Positions 33,417 through 42,591 are shown, counted from the stretch's first letter. The stretch: DNA of 64,000 nucleotides from Bacillus sp. UNC438CL73TsuS30 (GCF_000482325.1 NZ_AXVA01000013.1:1-64000); one strand, 5' to 3'. Made by a program: numbers and translations. Notes: generated by a model from the letters alone, not told the origin.

Positions 33417-35774
33417 TTACTCTTCATCAAGCGTTAAATCTTTAACTGGAAGTTTTTCTTCTTCCTTGTGTGTAGGCTTGCGTAGATTGAATAGACATTT
33501 CACACAGAACGCCATCAGAATAACCACACCGATTAAGAAGATTGTATCTGGGACAGCACGCCAGGTTAAAAGTGTTTTAACTAGTTCATCTTTTAAGAAG
33601 GATGATGAACGGCTTGCTGCATATCCATGATAGAATGCTTTCTTGATTTGAATGAAACCTACTGGAAGTAGGGAGAAGAAGACCATTCCTGCCAATCCAA
33701 TATTTAAAAGGATACAGCTGACTTTTAGCCACTTATCTTTCCAAACTTCTGGTTTTACGATATTTCTTAAGGAATATAGAAGTAATGCAATTGCAAACAT
33801 TCCGTAAACGCCCATCATCGAAGCATGGCCATGAGTAGGTGTTAAGAACTGACCGTGTTCAAAATAGCTGACTGCTGGCAGGTTGATTAAGAACCCAAGA
33901 ACACCTGCACCCACCAAGTTCCAAATCGCAACAGAGATTAAGAACCAGAAGGAAGATTTATATGGGAAGTCAACACCACCGGAACGCATCATTTTATATT
34001 GTTCATATGCTTCAAGAATTAACAAGGTTAATGGAATAACTTCCAATGCTGAGAATACAGCACCAAGTGCAAGCCAAACTTCTGCCGAACCATTATAATA
34101 GTAATGGTGGCCAATTCCAATTACACCACTGCCTAAGAGTAAGATTAATTGGAAATATAGTTGTCTGACTGTTGATTTTTTCGTTACTAATCCTACTTGA
34201 ACTAATAAGAAACCAATGACGACTACTGCAAATACTTCAAAAATTGCCTCAACCCATAAATGGATAATCCACCAGCGCCAGTAATCAGCAAAGGTAAAGC
34301 TTGTATCCGGATTAATAAATAGTGCAAAGATATAGAATGCTGGTACCGCAATCGCGGAGTAGAATAATAGGTGGATTAAACCGCCTTTGTCCGTTTCTTT
34401 TTTAAGACCTGCTTTAATACCTCGATAAACAATAAATAACCAAATTAACATACCTACAATGAGGATCAGCTGCCATAAACGACCTAATTCAATATACTCC
34501 CAGCCTGCATGACCTAATAAGAACCACTCATTACCTAAGTATCCGTTTGCACCAAGCCATTCTCCGACCATACTTCCGCCAACAAGAACAACCAATGCCC
34601 AGAAAAGAATGTCTACCAAAAGACCTTGTTTTTTAGGCTCGTATCCACCTACAAGCGGCGCTACGTAAATCCCCATACCTAACCATGCAGTTGCAATCCA
34701 GAAGATCGCCAATTGTAAGTGATAGCCCTTCGAAATATTAAATGGCAGGATATCATGAATCCATTTTATACCGAAGAAACTGTCTGGTTCGATATAATAG
34801 TGAGCAAGCAATGCCCCAAACATACATTGTACAAAGAAAAGAATGGAAACAATAACAAAGTACTTCCCTGATTTTACTTGTGAGTTTGTTACCGGTATTT
34901 TTCGCAAATCAATTTTAGGGAAATTTCCTTCCTTATATGCCTCTTGCATACTAAATTGATAACGATAGAAAACAAATAGGATAATTCCAACCATCAAGAC
35001 AAAGATTGTTACACTTGCGCCGCTCCACCAAACAGCCGAGAAAGATAAATGGTTACCGGCATCTTCATAATATGGCCAGTTGTTTGTATAAGTAATTTTA
35101 TCCCCAGGACGAACCGTACTTGAAAGCCATGCTGTCCAGAAGAAGAAATCGGAAATCTGTTTAATTTGATCGCCTTTTGCAACATACGCACGATCATTTT
35201 TCGGCATATCACTATCTTTGATCAGATTTGCTTTTAATCCCCAATGATCGCCTTTTGTGAATATATTCTTATAGTAGGCTCTTACTCTTTCAAGTCCAAA
35301 AGCTTGTGCATCTGTTAATTTTAATGATTCTTTACTACTATCATAACGATTTTTACGCATTTCTTTTATTACAGCATTTTTAATCGCAGATTTTTCATCT
35401 ACACTTAGACTGGCAAACTTTTTACCATACTGTTCATTTGCTTTAAAATCCTGCATTCCTTCTGTATAAATCTTTAAAGATTCAGCCGTATAGTCTGGAC
35501 CCATATATGATCCGTGTCCTAATACTGTACCATAATCCATCAAACCATATTTTTGCCAAACTGCCTGACCACCCATGATTGTAGCCTTAGTAAAGAGAAC
35601 ATCACCCTTTTGATTGGTAACCTCCACTGGTCTTGGGGCTTGCTCTTTAAAAATCCAATACCCACCGCAAAGTAATACAGTAAAACTTACTAAAATAACT
35701 GTAATTAAAACGGATTTTAACATTCCGTTTTTATTTGTTTTTACCTTTGTAGGCGTTCCCCGCTGTATTTCCAC
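33417..35774 (-). CDS. norB: Quinol-dependent nitric oxide reductase (qNor)
   Basis: The 785-residue single-subunit NO reductase has an N-terminal exposed extension (about 40-240, with the W.K.G.xDYGTVLGHGSY motif), then about 14 spans. GHHYYYNG and HLWVEAIFEV include metal-site histidines and glutamates, and THGHASMMGVYG the heme ligands. No CuA cysteine pair is present in the extension, so quinol is the likely electron donor. It reduces NO to N2O at the membrane, for detoxification or denitrification. The start is GTG. An Fnr-type box precedes it. Confidence 0.95.
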   Translation of the reverse strand: MEIQRGTPTKVKTNKNGMLKSVLITVILVSFTVLLCGGYWIFKEQAPRPVEVTNQKGDVLFTKATIMGGQAVWQKYGLMDYGTVLGHGSYMGPDYTAESLKIYTEGMQDFKANEQYGKKFASLSVDEKSAIKNAVIKEMRKNRYDSSKESLKLTDAQAFGLERVRAYYKNIFTKGDHWGLKANLIKDSDMPKNDRAYVAKGDQIKQISDFFFWTAWLSSTVRPGDKITYTNNWPYYEDAGNHLSFSAVWWSGASVTIFVLMVGIILFVFYRYQFSMQEAYKEGNFPKIDLRKIPVTNSQVKSGKYFVIVSILFFVQCMFGALLAHYYIEPDSFFGIKWIHDILPFNISKGYHLQLAIFWIATAWLGMGIYVAPLVGGYEPKKQGLLVDILFWALVVLVGGSMVGEWLGANGYLGNEWFLLGHAGWEYIELGRLWQLILIVGMLIWLFIVYRGIKAGLKKETDKGGLIHLLFYSAIAVPAFYIFALFINPDTSFTFADYWRWWIIHLWVEAIFEVFAVVVIGFLLVQVGLVTKKSTVRQLYFQLILLLGSGVIGIGHHYYYNGSAEVWLALGAVFSALEVIPLTLLILEAYEQYKMMRSGGVDFPYKSSFWFLISVAIWNLVGAGVLGFLINLPAVSYFEHGQFLTPTHGHASMMGVYGMFAIALLLYSLRNIVKPEVWKDKWLKVSCILLNIGLAGMVFFSLLPVGFIQIKKAFYHGYAASRSSSFLKDELVKTLLTWRAVPDTIFLIGVVILMAFCVKCLFNLRKPTHKEEEKLPVKDLTLDEE

Positions 35775-35810
35775 TTTCGCTCATCCTCTCTTGTTTCAAT
35801 TACATATCGA

Positions 35811-35853
35811 ATTGTAATAGTTATGAAAAATTCATAGTGTGAAGGAAATCACA
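35811..35853 (-). promoter_or_regulatory. Fnr/Crp-type activator site and -10 element of the NO reductase gene
   Basis: TGTGAAGGAAATCACA (35838-35853) is a perfect TGTGA-N6-TCACA palindrome. On the minus strand a TACAAT -10 element lies at 35816-35811. The palindrome centre is then at about -41.5 from the predicted start, the position used at class II Fnr-activated promoters. There is no good -35 element. Confidence 0.7.
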
Positions 35854-35905
35854 CACATGGTGTTATTTCTCCCATTTGTGTGTTGTTTTCACAAAGTTGT
35901 CACAT

Positions 35906-35920
35906 TGAGAATCATTTTCA
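35906..35920. promoter_or_regulatory. Fur-like box in the nor/crp intergenic region
   Basis: TGAGAATCATTTTCA matches the 7-1-7 Fur consensus TGATAATNATTATCA at 12 of its 14 defined positions. It lies between the divergent NO reductase and regulator promoters, so iron could affect either. Confidence 0.4.
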
Positions 35921-36018
35921 ATAAAATTTCACTTACCTATGATGGAGGTCACATATTTGTTGTGAAACCACTGTTAAAATGGGGCTATATCGAATTACTA
36001 ATACGAAGGTGATGTTAA

Positions 36019-36711
36019 TTGAAGCAAGAAGACATTATAAAGAGACTTTCTGCTGTCCCAATTTTTAAAGAGCTGACGGCAGTTGAGCTGGCACCTTTTG
36101 TTGAGATTGCCCAGACTCGTTTCTATAAGCATAAAATGTATGTATTTATGCAGGATGATCCGATGGACCGGGTATTCTTTATCCACAGCGGTAAAGTAAA
36201 AATTTATAAAACGGATTTTTCCGGTAGGGAACAAATCGTCTCCGTTCTTGAACCGGGAGAAATGTTCCCACACGCAGGCTTCTTTCGAAAGGGCACATTC
36301 CCGGCTCACGCAGAGGTCATGGAGGATGCTAACCTAATTGTCATCCCAATTGATAAATTCGAGGAGATTTTAATTTCTTATCCTGAGCTTTGTATTAAAT
36401 TATTTAAAGTTCTTGGAGAGAAAATCGTTGACCTGCAAAATCGACTGGAAGAGCAAATACTTCATAATACCTATGAACAAATTGTTCTACTATTAATTAG
36501 GCTCTGTAAATCAAATGGTGAAAAGCTCGATGACCAATTTAAGCTGACAACTCAATTTACCAACCGTGAGCTTGCCAATATGATTGGAACCTCCAGAGAA
36601 ACCGTCAGCAGAACCATCAATCAATTAAAAAAGAAAGAATTCATTTTTCTTGATGATGACGGTTATTATTTCATTGACCACGAATCTCTTAAACAGGAAC
36701 TATTCTATTAA
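36019..36711 (+). CDS. Crp/Fnr family transcriptional regulator
   Basis: The 230-residue protein has an N-terminal cyclic-nucleotide-type sensor domain (about 1-140), a long dimer helix (EKIVDLQNRLEEQILHNTY) and a winged helix with the recognition region NRELANMIGTSRETVSRTI. Only two cysteines are present and no clustered set, so it does not look like an oxygen-sensing 4Fe-4S Fnr; it may instead sense NO or heme. It is divergent from the NO reductase and begins a five-gene unit. The start is TTG after AAGGTGATG. It probably binds the TGTGA box between them. Confidence 0.92.
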   Translation: MKQEDIIKRLSAVPIFKELTAVELAPFVEIAQTRFYKHKMYVFMQDDPMDRVFFIHSGKVKIYKTDFSGREQIVSVLEPGEMFPHAGFFRKGTFPAHAEVMEDANLIVIPIDKFEEILISYPELCIKLFKVLGEKIVDLQNRLEEQILHNTYEQIVLLLIRLCKSNGEKLDDQFKLTTQFTNRELANMIGTSRETVSRTINQLKKKEFIFLDDDGYYFIDHESLKQELFY

Positions 36712-36761
36712 TTACAGGCTTTCGTAAGTTTTTATTAAATATAATGAAGAGGAGTTGTTTC

Positions 36762-37001
36762 GTGATGGAACAAAGAATTGTTGAACTTGATGTACGTGAG
36801 GATTTAAAAAATAAACTGGAGCCCTTTCAAAAAATTATGGGGGCGATTAAGGATTTAAAGGAAAATGATATTTTCATCCTTCATGCAACCTTTAAACCAG
36901 TCCCATTATTCGCGGTATTAAAAACAAAAGGTTTTAACCATGAGGCAGAAGAAATTGCCGAAGATCACTGGAAGGTAACATTTATAAAGAATTCAAAGTA
37001 A
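36762..37001 (+). CDS. DUF2249 protein
   Basis: The protein has about 80 residues and the DUF2249 pattern: VELDVREDLKNKLEPF, then NDIFILHATFKPVPLFAVL, and W.V.F at the end. It uses GTG at 36762 (seven bases after GAGGAG) or the adjacent ATG. It lies in the regulator-led unit with a second DUF2249 protein. The fold resembles TusA/SirA, but the sulfur-carrier cysteine motif (CPxP) is absent, so a classical sulfur transfer role is not expected. Confidence 0.85.
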   Translation: MMEQRIVELDVREDLKNKLEPFQKIMGAIKDLKENDIFILHATFKPVPLFAVLKTKGFNHEAEEIAEDHWKVTFIKNSK

Positions 37002-37023
37002 TAGGAATGAAGGGTGATATAAA

Positions 37024-37230
37024 ATGATTTTAGACAACCGCGGTTTAGAACCGCCACAACCGATGATGCGAACTCTCGCTGCATTAGAGACACTACCTGA
37101 TCATGAAGTATTGACGATCATTAATGACCGCAGACCCATGTTTTTATATGAGCAGTTAGAGGAACTTGGATACAATCAAAGAACAAAACAACAAGAAGAC
37201 GGAAGTTTTAAAATTGAAATCTTCCGATAA
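37024..37230 (+). CDS. DUF2249 protein (second copy)
   Basis: The 68-residue protein has the short DUF2249 core: LDNRGLEPPQPMMRTLAALE, then HEVLTIINDRRPMFLYEQL and a final F.I.I.R. It begins 22 bp after the first copy behind AGGGTGAT. It lacks cysteine altogether. It resembles the lone DUF2249 gene at 32878 in the xIVNDxxPxxLxxxF segment. Confidence 0.85.
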   Translation: MILDNRGLEPPQPMMRTLAALETLPDHEVLTIINDRRPMFLYEQLEELGYNQRTKQQEDGSFKIEIFR

Positions 37231-37240
37231 GAAGGTGTAA

Positions 37241-38488
37241 ATGATGCTTCCACAAAATATGGGGAGTGAGACCAATGTTAAGCTTCCCTTTTCATTTATT
37301 TTCTTTAGTTTAATTGCCTTAGTATTATCACAAATTGTCCTTTTATTTAATGGAGATTTACTTATAGGCGGCAGTTTTCGGATCCCTGCCATCTGGTCTG
37401 CAGCACATATACTAGTTTTAGGCTGGGCATTAATGGTAGCAATGGGTGCAATGTATCAGCTTGTACCGGTTGCTTTCTTAACAAATATCTGGAATGAAAA
37501 ATTTGGATTCTTGCAGTTTTTTGTTACGGCTTTTGGAATTATTGGCTTTGCCAGTTTGCTCTATGCATCACCCCAAAATGCTATTATTCCCGGAGTACTT
37601 ACCCTGATTGGAATATTAATGTTTTTATTTCAAATGATGATGACTCTAAAAAAACAAACTAAGCCAAACATCTTGACGGCTTTTGTTGGCACAGCATTAT
37701 TTTGTTTATTCATTACTATTTCCATGGGTATTACATTAATTTATTTCCTTAAGACCGGCAGTGGCGCAGGAACCTATCAAGCTGTATTTAAAAGTCATTT
37801 GTTAATGGGGGTTACAGGCTGGTTTACCCTATTGATTATTGGTTTTTCCTATAAAATGGTGCCAATGTTTTCTTTATCCCATGGTTTTCCAATGATCCAG
37901 GCTAGATATGTTTATGGATTTTACGCAGCCGGTCTTCTTGTTACATTGATCGCATTTTTGAGCGGTTCGGGCCTCCTTGTAAAGCTAGGTCTATTCTTGC
38001 TGCTGGTGGGCTTTTCCATCTTTAGCTGGCATATACGAATCATTGTCAAAAAAAGATTAAAGAAAAAATTAGATAAACCATTCTCATTTGCGTTAGCTGC
38101 GATTCTGTTCGGCAATATCATCCATTTAGCTGCATTCATTCTAGTCTGGACTCATTGCTTCAGCTCGGTTATTGGTCCACTCATCTATGCTTATATCATG
38201 CTCTGGATTGTATTGAGTATTGTTGGTTATCTATTTAAGATTGTTCCATTCCTTTGGTGGACTTTTAAATACAGCAAGGAAATGGGCAAACAATCGGTTC
38301 CAACATTGAAAGAAATGATGAATGAAAAACTTGTTCCGCCGCTATTTTCATTATTTATTCTTGGAGTTTTGATTGTTTTTTCTGCACTAACCTTTAAAAT
38401 TACGCTTCTCTTTACGATTGGACAATTAATTTTATCCGTAGTTTTAATTATGATTGCAATCAGTATTATTAGCGTTCTAAAAAAATAG
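37241..38488 (+). CDS. Heme-copper-oxidase-I/NnrS-like twelve-span membrane protein
   Basis: The 415-residue protein has about twelve predicted spans. Histidines lie within membrane helices in WSAAHILVLGWALM, FKSHLLMGVTGWF and FGNIIHLAAF. The spacing recalls cytochrome oxidase subunit I or NnrS, but the HPxVY and HH CuB motifs of a working oxidase are missing. It is probably a heme-binding membrane protein of NO or low-oxygen metabolism. It is in the operon of the Crp/Fnr regulator, two DUF2249 proteins and a DUF59 protein, opposite the NO reductase. The exact role is unknown. Confidence 0.75.
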   Translation: MMLPQNMGSETNVKLPFSFIFFSLIALVLSQIVLLFNGDLLIGGSFRIPAIWSAAHILVLGWALMVAMGAMYQLVPVAFLTNIWNEKFGFLQFFVTAFGIIGFASLLYASPQNAIIPGVLTLIGILMFLFQMMMTLKKQTKPNILTAFVGTALFCLFITISMGITLIYFLKTGSGAGTYQAVFKSHLLMGVTGWFTLLIIGFSYKMVPMFSLSHGFPMIQARYVYGFYAAGLLVTLIAFLSGSGLLVKLGLFLLLVGFSIFSWHIRIIVKKRLKKKLDKPFSFALAAILFGNIIHLAAFILVWTHCFSSVIGPLIYAYIMLWIVLSIVGYLFKIVPFLWWTFKYSKEMGKQSVPTLKEMMNEKLVPPLFSLFILGVLIVFSALTFKITLLFTIGQLILSVVLIMIAISIISVLKK

Positions 38489-38501
38489 TGAGGTGTTTAT
38501 C

Positions 38502-38801
38502 ATGAATTTAAAAGAAAAAATCCTTAACGAGTTAAAAAGTGTTTATGATCCAGAACTTAATATTAATGTTGTTGATCTTGGCTTAATCTATGATTTAGAT
38601 GTTTCAGGTGAAGGGGATGTTAAAATTACCATGACCTTAACAACACCGGGATGCCCACTGCATGACAGTATTACAACGGGTGTTCGTTATTGTGTGGAAG
38701 GAATCGAGGAAACAAGGAATGTTGACGTAGACCTCGTTTGGACACCAGCCTGGAGCCCGGAAAAAATGACACCGGAAGGTCTTAGACTGCTAGGAAGATA
38801 A
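38502..38801 (+). CDS. DUF59/MIP18-type Fe-S cluster assembly protein
   Basis: The 99-residue protein has the DUF59 features VYDPELNINVVDLGLIYDL and the conserved TTPGCPLHDSI cysteine. Relatives (SufT, PaaD, YitW) help insert Fe-S clusters into target proteins. ATG at 38502 follows AGTGAGGTG. It is last in the regulator-led operon, which suggests a Fe-S maturation step for a respiratory or NO-sensitive target. Confidence 0.9.
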   Translation: MNLKEKILNELKSVYDPELNINVVDLGLIYDLDVSGEGDVKITMTLTTPGCPLHDSITTGVRYCVEGIEETRNVDVDLVWTPAWSPEKMTPEGLRLLGR

Positions 38802-38804
38802 TTT

Positions 38805-38840
38805 AAAAAGGGTCACGTTTTTAGCGTGACCCTTTTCGTT
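38805..38840. terminator. Terminator of the crp-DUF2249-DUF59 operon
   Basis: AAAAGGGTCACG and CGTGACCCTTTT form a perfect 12-bp stem with T- and A-runs, serving the convergent ypvA gene as well. Confidence 0.87.
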
Positions 38841-40765
38841 TACATTTCTTTTGCCTCTACAGGCAGTATCTCTTTTATTTTTTCTAAAATATTGGATCCC
38901 ATATCATTTTCAAGCAAAATATGAACAGTTCCCCGGTCATTTTCACTACGAATTAACCTTCCAATTCCCTGACGGAGCCTGAGAAGCATATAAGGTAAAT
39001 CAATTTCTTCAAATGCCTTTTGCACACCATCCCGCTTCGCAATAAAGACGGGGTCATTCGGCGGAAACGGCAGAGAAAAAATTATAACATTCTCTAAGGA
39101 TCTTCCAGGTATATCCAGCCCTTCCCATAGATGGAGGGAGCAAAGGATGGAATTTTCCTCATTTTGAAATTTCGATACAAGTGTGCTGATTTCTTCATCA
39201 CCTTCGAAATATATAGGATATGGAAGAGTCTCTGCCAATTTTTCCTTAAGAAATACCAACTCATTTTTATTGTTCAAGAGAATAAGTGTACGACCCTCTG
39301 ACTCAATCATTTTCTTTGTTAAGTACTCAACTTTATCTGTAATTCTTTCTTTTTCAAACCTCGGAAGATAAATCTCCATCAATTCCTCATAGTTGAAAGG
39401 AGAAGAAACAGAAAAGGATAGAAAATCATGAATCCCAAGACTATTAGCTATATAGTCAAATGACTTTTGATTGGATAAGGTTGCGGATGAAAAAACAAAT
39501 GGAAGTTTTTGTGAAAATACTTCATCCCTTAATACTTCTTCCACCATTTTCGGCATAATCACAAGTGTCCGTTCACCCATATTTTCTTCAAACCATGTAA
39601 TCCCGTTCATTTCCTTAAGAAATAGTGAAAGGGAATAAGTGATTTGCTCAAGGTATTCCTCAACTATCTTTAAATCGTATTCATTAATAACAAACAATTC
39701 GCTTTCAAACACAAGTTCTTCTTCAAGCTTTTGCAAGGTATCGAGCAACTTTCTTCCCTGTTTAATTAGGGTTGGATGCTTAGAAATGATTTGTTTTTCA
39801 GAACCTAGTGAGACTTGGGAAAACTGGGCGATTGCGTTGAAAAATACATCATTTTCGAATAAAGCCTCTTCAATCGTGTACAGTGTATTTTCACGAACTT
39901 CATTTTCCATCAATCTGGTCAGCAGCGACTCAAGCAGAGTGTCTGTAAAGCGATAGCTAAGTGCCTTCTGCGCCGCAAATTCTAATAGGTGACCTTCATC
40001 AAATACAACGGAAGAATACTCTGGTAAGAGCGGCAGCTGCCCTTCTCTTTTCCTTGATTCCTTTGTCCATACATGTTCCATATAAAAGTCATGAGAACAA
40101 ATGATAAGATCCTTTGCGTGACGGTAGTAATCTCTGTGTAATGTAAGACCGCAGCGATGACGTTTTTCGCAGGAAAAACAATCCTGAACAGGGTCCCAGC
40201 TTATCTTTTCCCAAGTTTCATCGGAAATGACCGGATAATCCTTGCGGTCACCATATCTTTCAAATGTCTGCATCGAACCATCCGTATGAAGAAATTCAGG
40301 TAATTTTTCATAAATATCGCCTAGTTCATCGGAAAGGTCTAAATCTTTTACTTGATCCAGCTTTTTTATACATAAATATTGATCCCTCGATTTTGCAAGC
40401 CGGACATCCATATTTAACCCTAAAACGGATTCAAGTTTTGAGATATCTCCTTCTTTTTTTACTAACTGTTCAATTAATGTTTCATCTGCACAGGCGATAA
40501 TAGCCGGGCGATTGGTGTAACGTGCATACATAATTGAATAAAGCAAATAAACAATTGTCTTCCCTGTTCCAACTCCTGCTTCAGCAAACATTATTTTTTT
40601 ATCCTTAAAAGCCTTTTCGAGCTGAAAGGCCATATAAATTTGCTCATCTCTTAATTCGAAACCAGCGTCAGGGAGAATCTCATAAAATAAATCACCAATC
40701 CATTCGCCTAGTTTGTCATAAAAAGATTCAGTTTTTGACACAGTAAATGGAAACCCGCTTTGCAT
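38840..40765 (-). CDS. ypvA: XPD/DinG-type helicase YpvA with Fe-S cluster cysteines
   Basis: The protein has about 641 residues and is an SF2 helicase of the XPD/DinG group. Walker A is AEAGVGTGKT and the DEAH box is VFDEGHLL. Between them are cysteines in YLCIKK and DCFSCEKRHRCG, the arrangement that binds the 4Fe-4S cluster of the group. GRLIRSENDRG is motif VI. It unwinds DNA 5' to 3', probably in repair. ATG at 40765 follows AGAGGAGGA; the longer frame adds 16 unlikely residues. Confidence 0.93.
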   Translation of the reverse strand: MQSGFPFTVSKTESFYDKLGEWIGDLFYEILPDAGFELRDEQIYMAFQLEKAFKDKKIMFAEAGVGTGKTIVYLLYSIMYARYTNRPAIIACADETLIEQLVKKEGDISKLESVLGLNMDVRLAKSRDQYLCIKKLDQVKDLDLSDELGDIYEKLPEFLHTDGSMQTFERYGDRKDYPVISDETWEKISWDPVQDCFSCEKRHRCGLTLHRDYYRHAKDLIICSHDFYMEHVWTKESRKREGQLPLLPEYSSVVFDEGHLLEFAAQKALSYRFTDTLLESLLTRLMENEVRENTLYTIEEALFENDVFFNAIAQFSQVSLGSEKQIISKHPTLIKQGRKLLDTLQKLEEELVFESELFVINEYDLKIVEEYLEQITYSLSLFLKEMNGITWFEENMGERTLVIMPKMVEEVLRDEVFSQKLPFVFSSATLSNQKSFDYIANSLGIHDFLSFSVSSPFNYEELMEIYLPRFEKERITDKVEYLTKKMIESEGRTLILLNNKNELVFLKEKLAETLPYPIYFEGDEEISTLVSKFQNEENSILCSLHLWEGLDIPGRSLENVIIFSLPFPPNDPVFIAKRDGVQKAFEEIDLPYMLLRLRQGIGRLIRSENDRGTVHILLENDMGSNILEKIKEILPVEAKEM

Positions 40766-40831
40766 AAAATCCTCCTCTATAAAATGCAGCGCTCGGAAAA
40801 GAGCGCTACACATTGAATTGCAATATATTAT

Positions 40832-41977
40832 CTAGAATTCCTGCTGCCTTGGCGGCCGCTTTCCCCAATATTGATATAGGTCTGTACGAATAAACCCATT
40901 AAAAAGCTTTCTTTTTTTCGTTGCAGGCTTTCCATATAATTGTTCAAAGTTTTCATTTGAAGTCATTATATAAATGGACCAGGTATCAAGCTTGCTAAAA
41001 GCTAATCCCATTTCTTTGTACATTTGCTCTACTGCATTTTTTTCCCCTAGTCGTTCACCGTAGGGTGGGTTCCCACAGATAACACCATATTCCTTTTTAG
41101 TCGAAATATCTTTTACCTGCATTTGTTTGAAATTAATTAATTCACCAAACCCTGCTTCAAAAGCATTCTCCTGAGCAATTTTCACCATACGGTGGTCAAT
41201 ATCTGAACCTGTAATATCAAGGGGCTGATCGTAATTTGCCAAATCCTCCGCCTCTGTTCGAACATCATCCCAAACCTTGGAAGGAATCCAATTCCAACTT
41301 TCAGACACAAACTCTCGATTAAATCCAGGAGCAATATTTTGACCAATTAAAGCAGCTTCAATTGGAATCGTTCCAGAACCACAAAAGGGGTCAATAAACG
41401 GACGATCAGGCTTCCAATTCGTAAGCATGATCAGAGCAGCAGCAGTAGTTTCCTTTAACGGAGCCAATCCTTGATCAGCACGATAGCCGCGTTTATGAAG
41501 TCCTTCACCGCTGGTATCAATCGTAATCGTAGCAATATCCTTTAACATAGCCACTTCAATACGGTATAATCCACCTGTTTCCTCGAACCAGGAATTCCTT
41601 TTATAATGAGTTTTCATTCTTTCAACAACGGCCTTTTTTACAATCGATTGGCAATCTGAAATACTAAAAAGCTTGGATTTCACTGACTTGCCGATTACAG
41701 GAAACTCTGCATCTTCCGGTAGATATTTTTCCCAAGGCAATGCCTTTGTTTTTTCAAATAATTCATCAAAAGTATAAGCTTTAAATTCTCCAACCTTTAT
41801 CTTTACCCTTGCAGCCGTCCGCAGCCATAAATTCGTACGGGCGATTGCATACTCGTCTCCAGTAAATGTTATTTTCCCATTATCCACTTCGCATTCATAA
41901 CCAAGTGAACGAACTTCTTTCGCAACAAGAGCTTCTAGACCCATCGCTGCCGTTGCGATTAATTGATATTTTCCCAT
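40832..41977 (-). CDS. ypsC: THUMP-domain 23S rRNA/N2-guanine methyltransferase YpsC
   Basis: The 381-residue protein has an N-terminal ferredoxin-like and THUMP RNA-binding part (about 1-155) and a Rossmann methyltransferase part with DPFCGSGTIPIEAA and the base-flipping motif ICGNPPYGERLG. It corresponds to the RlmL N-terminal half, which methylates a guanine N2 in 23S rRNA. It lies upstream of ypvA and downstream of rnpB as in B. subtilis. Confidence 0.93.
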   Translation of the reverse strand: MGKYQLIATAAMGLEALVAKEVRSLGYECEVDNGKITFTGDEYAIARTNLWLRTAARVKIKVGEFKAYTFDELFEKTKALPWEKYLPEDAEFPVIGKSVKSKLFSISDCQSIVKKAVVERMKTHYKRNSWFEETGGLYRIEVAMLKDIATITIDTSGEGLHKRGYRADQGLAPLKETTAAALIMLTNWKPDRPFIDPFCGSGTIPIEAALIGQNIAPGFNREFVSESWNWIPSKVWDDVRTEAEDLANYDQPLDITGSDIDHRMVKIAQENAFEAGFGELINFKQMQVKDISTKKEYGVICGNPPYGERLGEKNAVEQMYKEMGLAFSKLDTWSIYIMTSNENFEQLYGKPATKKRKLFNGFIRTDLYQYWGKRPPRQQEF

Positions 41978-42052
41978 TATTTCACCCTTAACAAAATATG
42001 TATGTTCTCATTATAGACCAAACGCAAAGCTTGAATGCACTCGACAATTGAA

Positions 42053-42083
42053 AATAAAAAAGCCCTCCCGATTAGGAGAGCCG
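42053..42083 (-). terminator. rnpB terminator
   Basis: On the minus strand GCTCTCC-TAATC-GGGAGGGC is followed by TTTTTTATTTT, about 18 bases after the RNase P RNA 3' end. Confidence 0.85.
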
Positions 42084-42100
42084 TTCAATTCTTCATACTT

Positions 42101-42520
42101 TCCCATTAAAAACGTTCTGTAAGCCATGTTCTGTACCATTGTACTACAAACGACTTTGGAGTCTCGTACTTAGGTGGTAATCATCTATCTACAGAATCTT
42201 AATGACTCTGTCCTTCTCCTTGTTCAATTCCTCAGAGAAAGTGCCCCTACCATAATTTGGGTTTCTCGCTCGTGGGGTTTACCGCGTTCCACCCTTTCCA
42301 TTTCTAGAAAGGCTCCGTCACTGTGGCACTTTTATAGGTATTCATACCATATCCCAAGGGACTTAGGTATTTTCCCGGCCGTCAACTGGATAACCCAGCT
42401 GCCCTAGCTTATGAATTCGCTAGGCACGAACACTACGAGCATCGCAGCTCGTGCGAGCATGGACTTTCCTCTACAATTCGCCAATGCGATTGTAGCGATT
42501 ACCCGAACGTAATTAATGAA
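42101..42520 (-). ncRNA. rnpB: RNase P RNA, type B
   Basis: On the minus strand the sequence contains GUUCGGGUAAUCGCU, AGAGGAAAGUCCAUGCUCGC, GUGCCUAGCGAA, AUAAGCUAGGGCAG, GUGGAACGCGGUAAACCCC, CGAGCGAGAAACCCAAAU and CAUGGCUUACAGAACGUU. These are the conserved core segments of the Bacillus type B RNA in the right order. The ends CATTAATTACGTT and AACGTTTTTAATG pair to close helix P1. It is the catalytic part of RNase P and matures tRNA 5' ends. The gpsB-rnpB-ypsC order is as in B. subtilis. Confidence 0.97.
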
Positions 42521-42530
42521 GACAATTTTT

Positions 42531-42559
42531 ATTATATGTATTTCATGGTGTTAATTCAA
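42531..42559 (-). promoter_or_regulatory. Sigma-A promoter of rnpB
   Basis: On the minus strand TTGAAT (42559-42554) and TATAAT (42536-42531) are 17 bp apart. The start of transcription would fall near 42524, within a few bases of the predicted P1 5' end. Confidence 0.8.
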
Positions 42560-42591
42560 TGGTTTTTATTAGGAAATCCGGGTATTTTCTG

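Noticed and set aside
42174..42407. Plus-strand open frame of 77 codons
   Set aside because: It lies wholly within the antisense of RNase P RNA.
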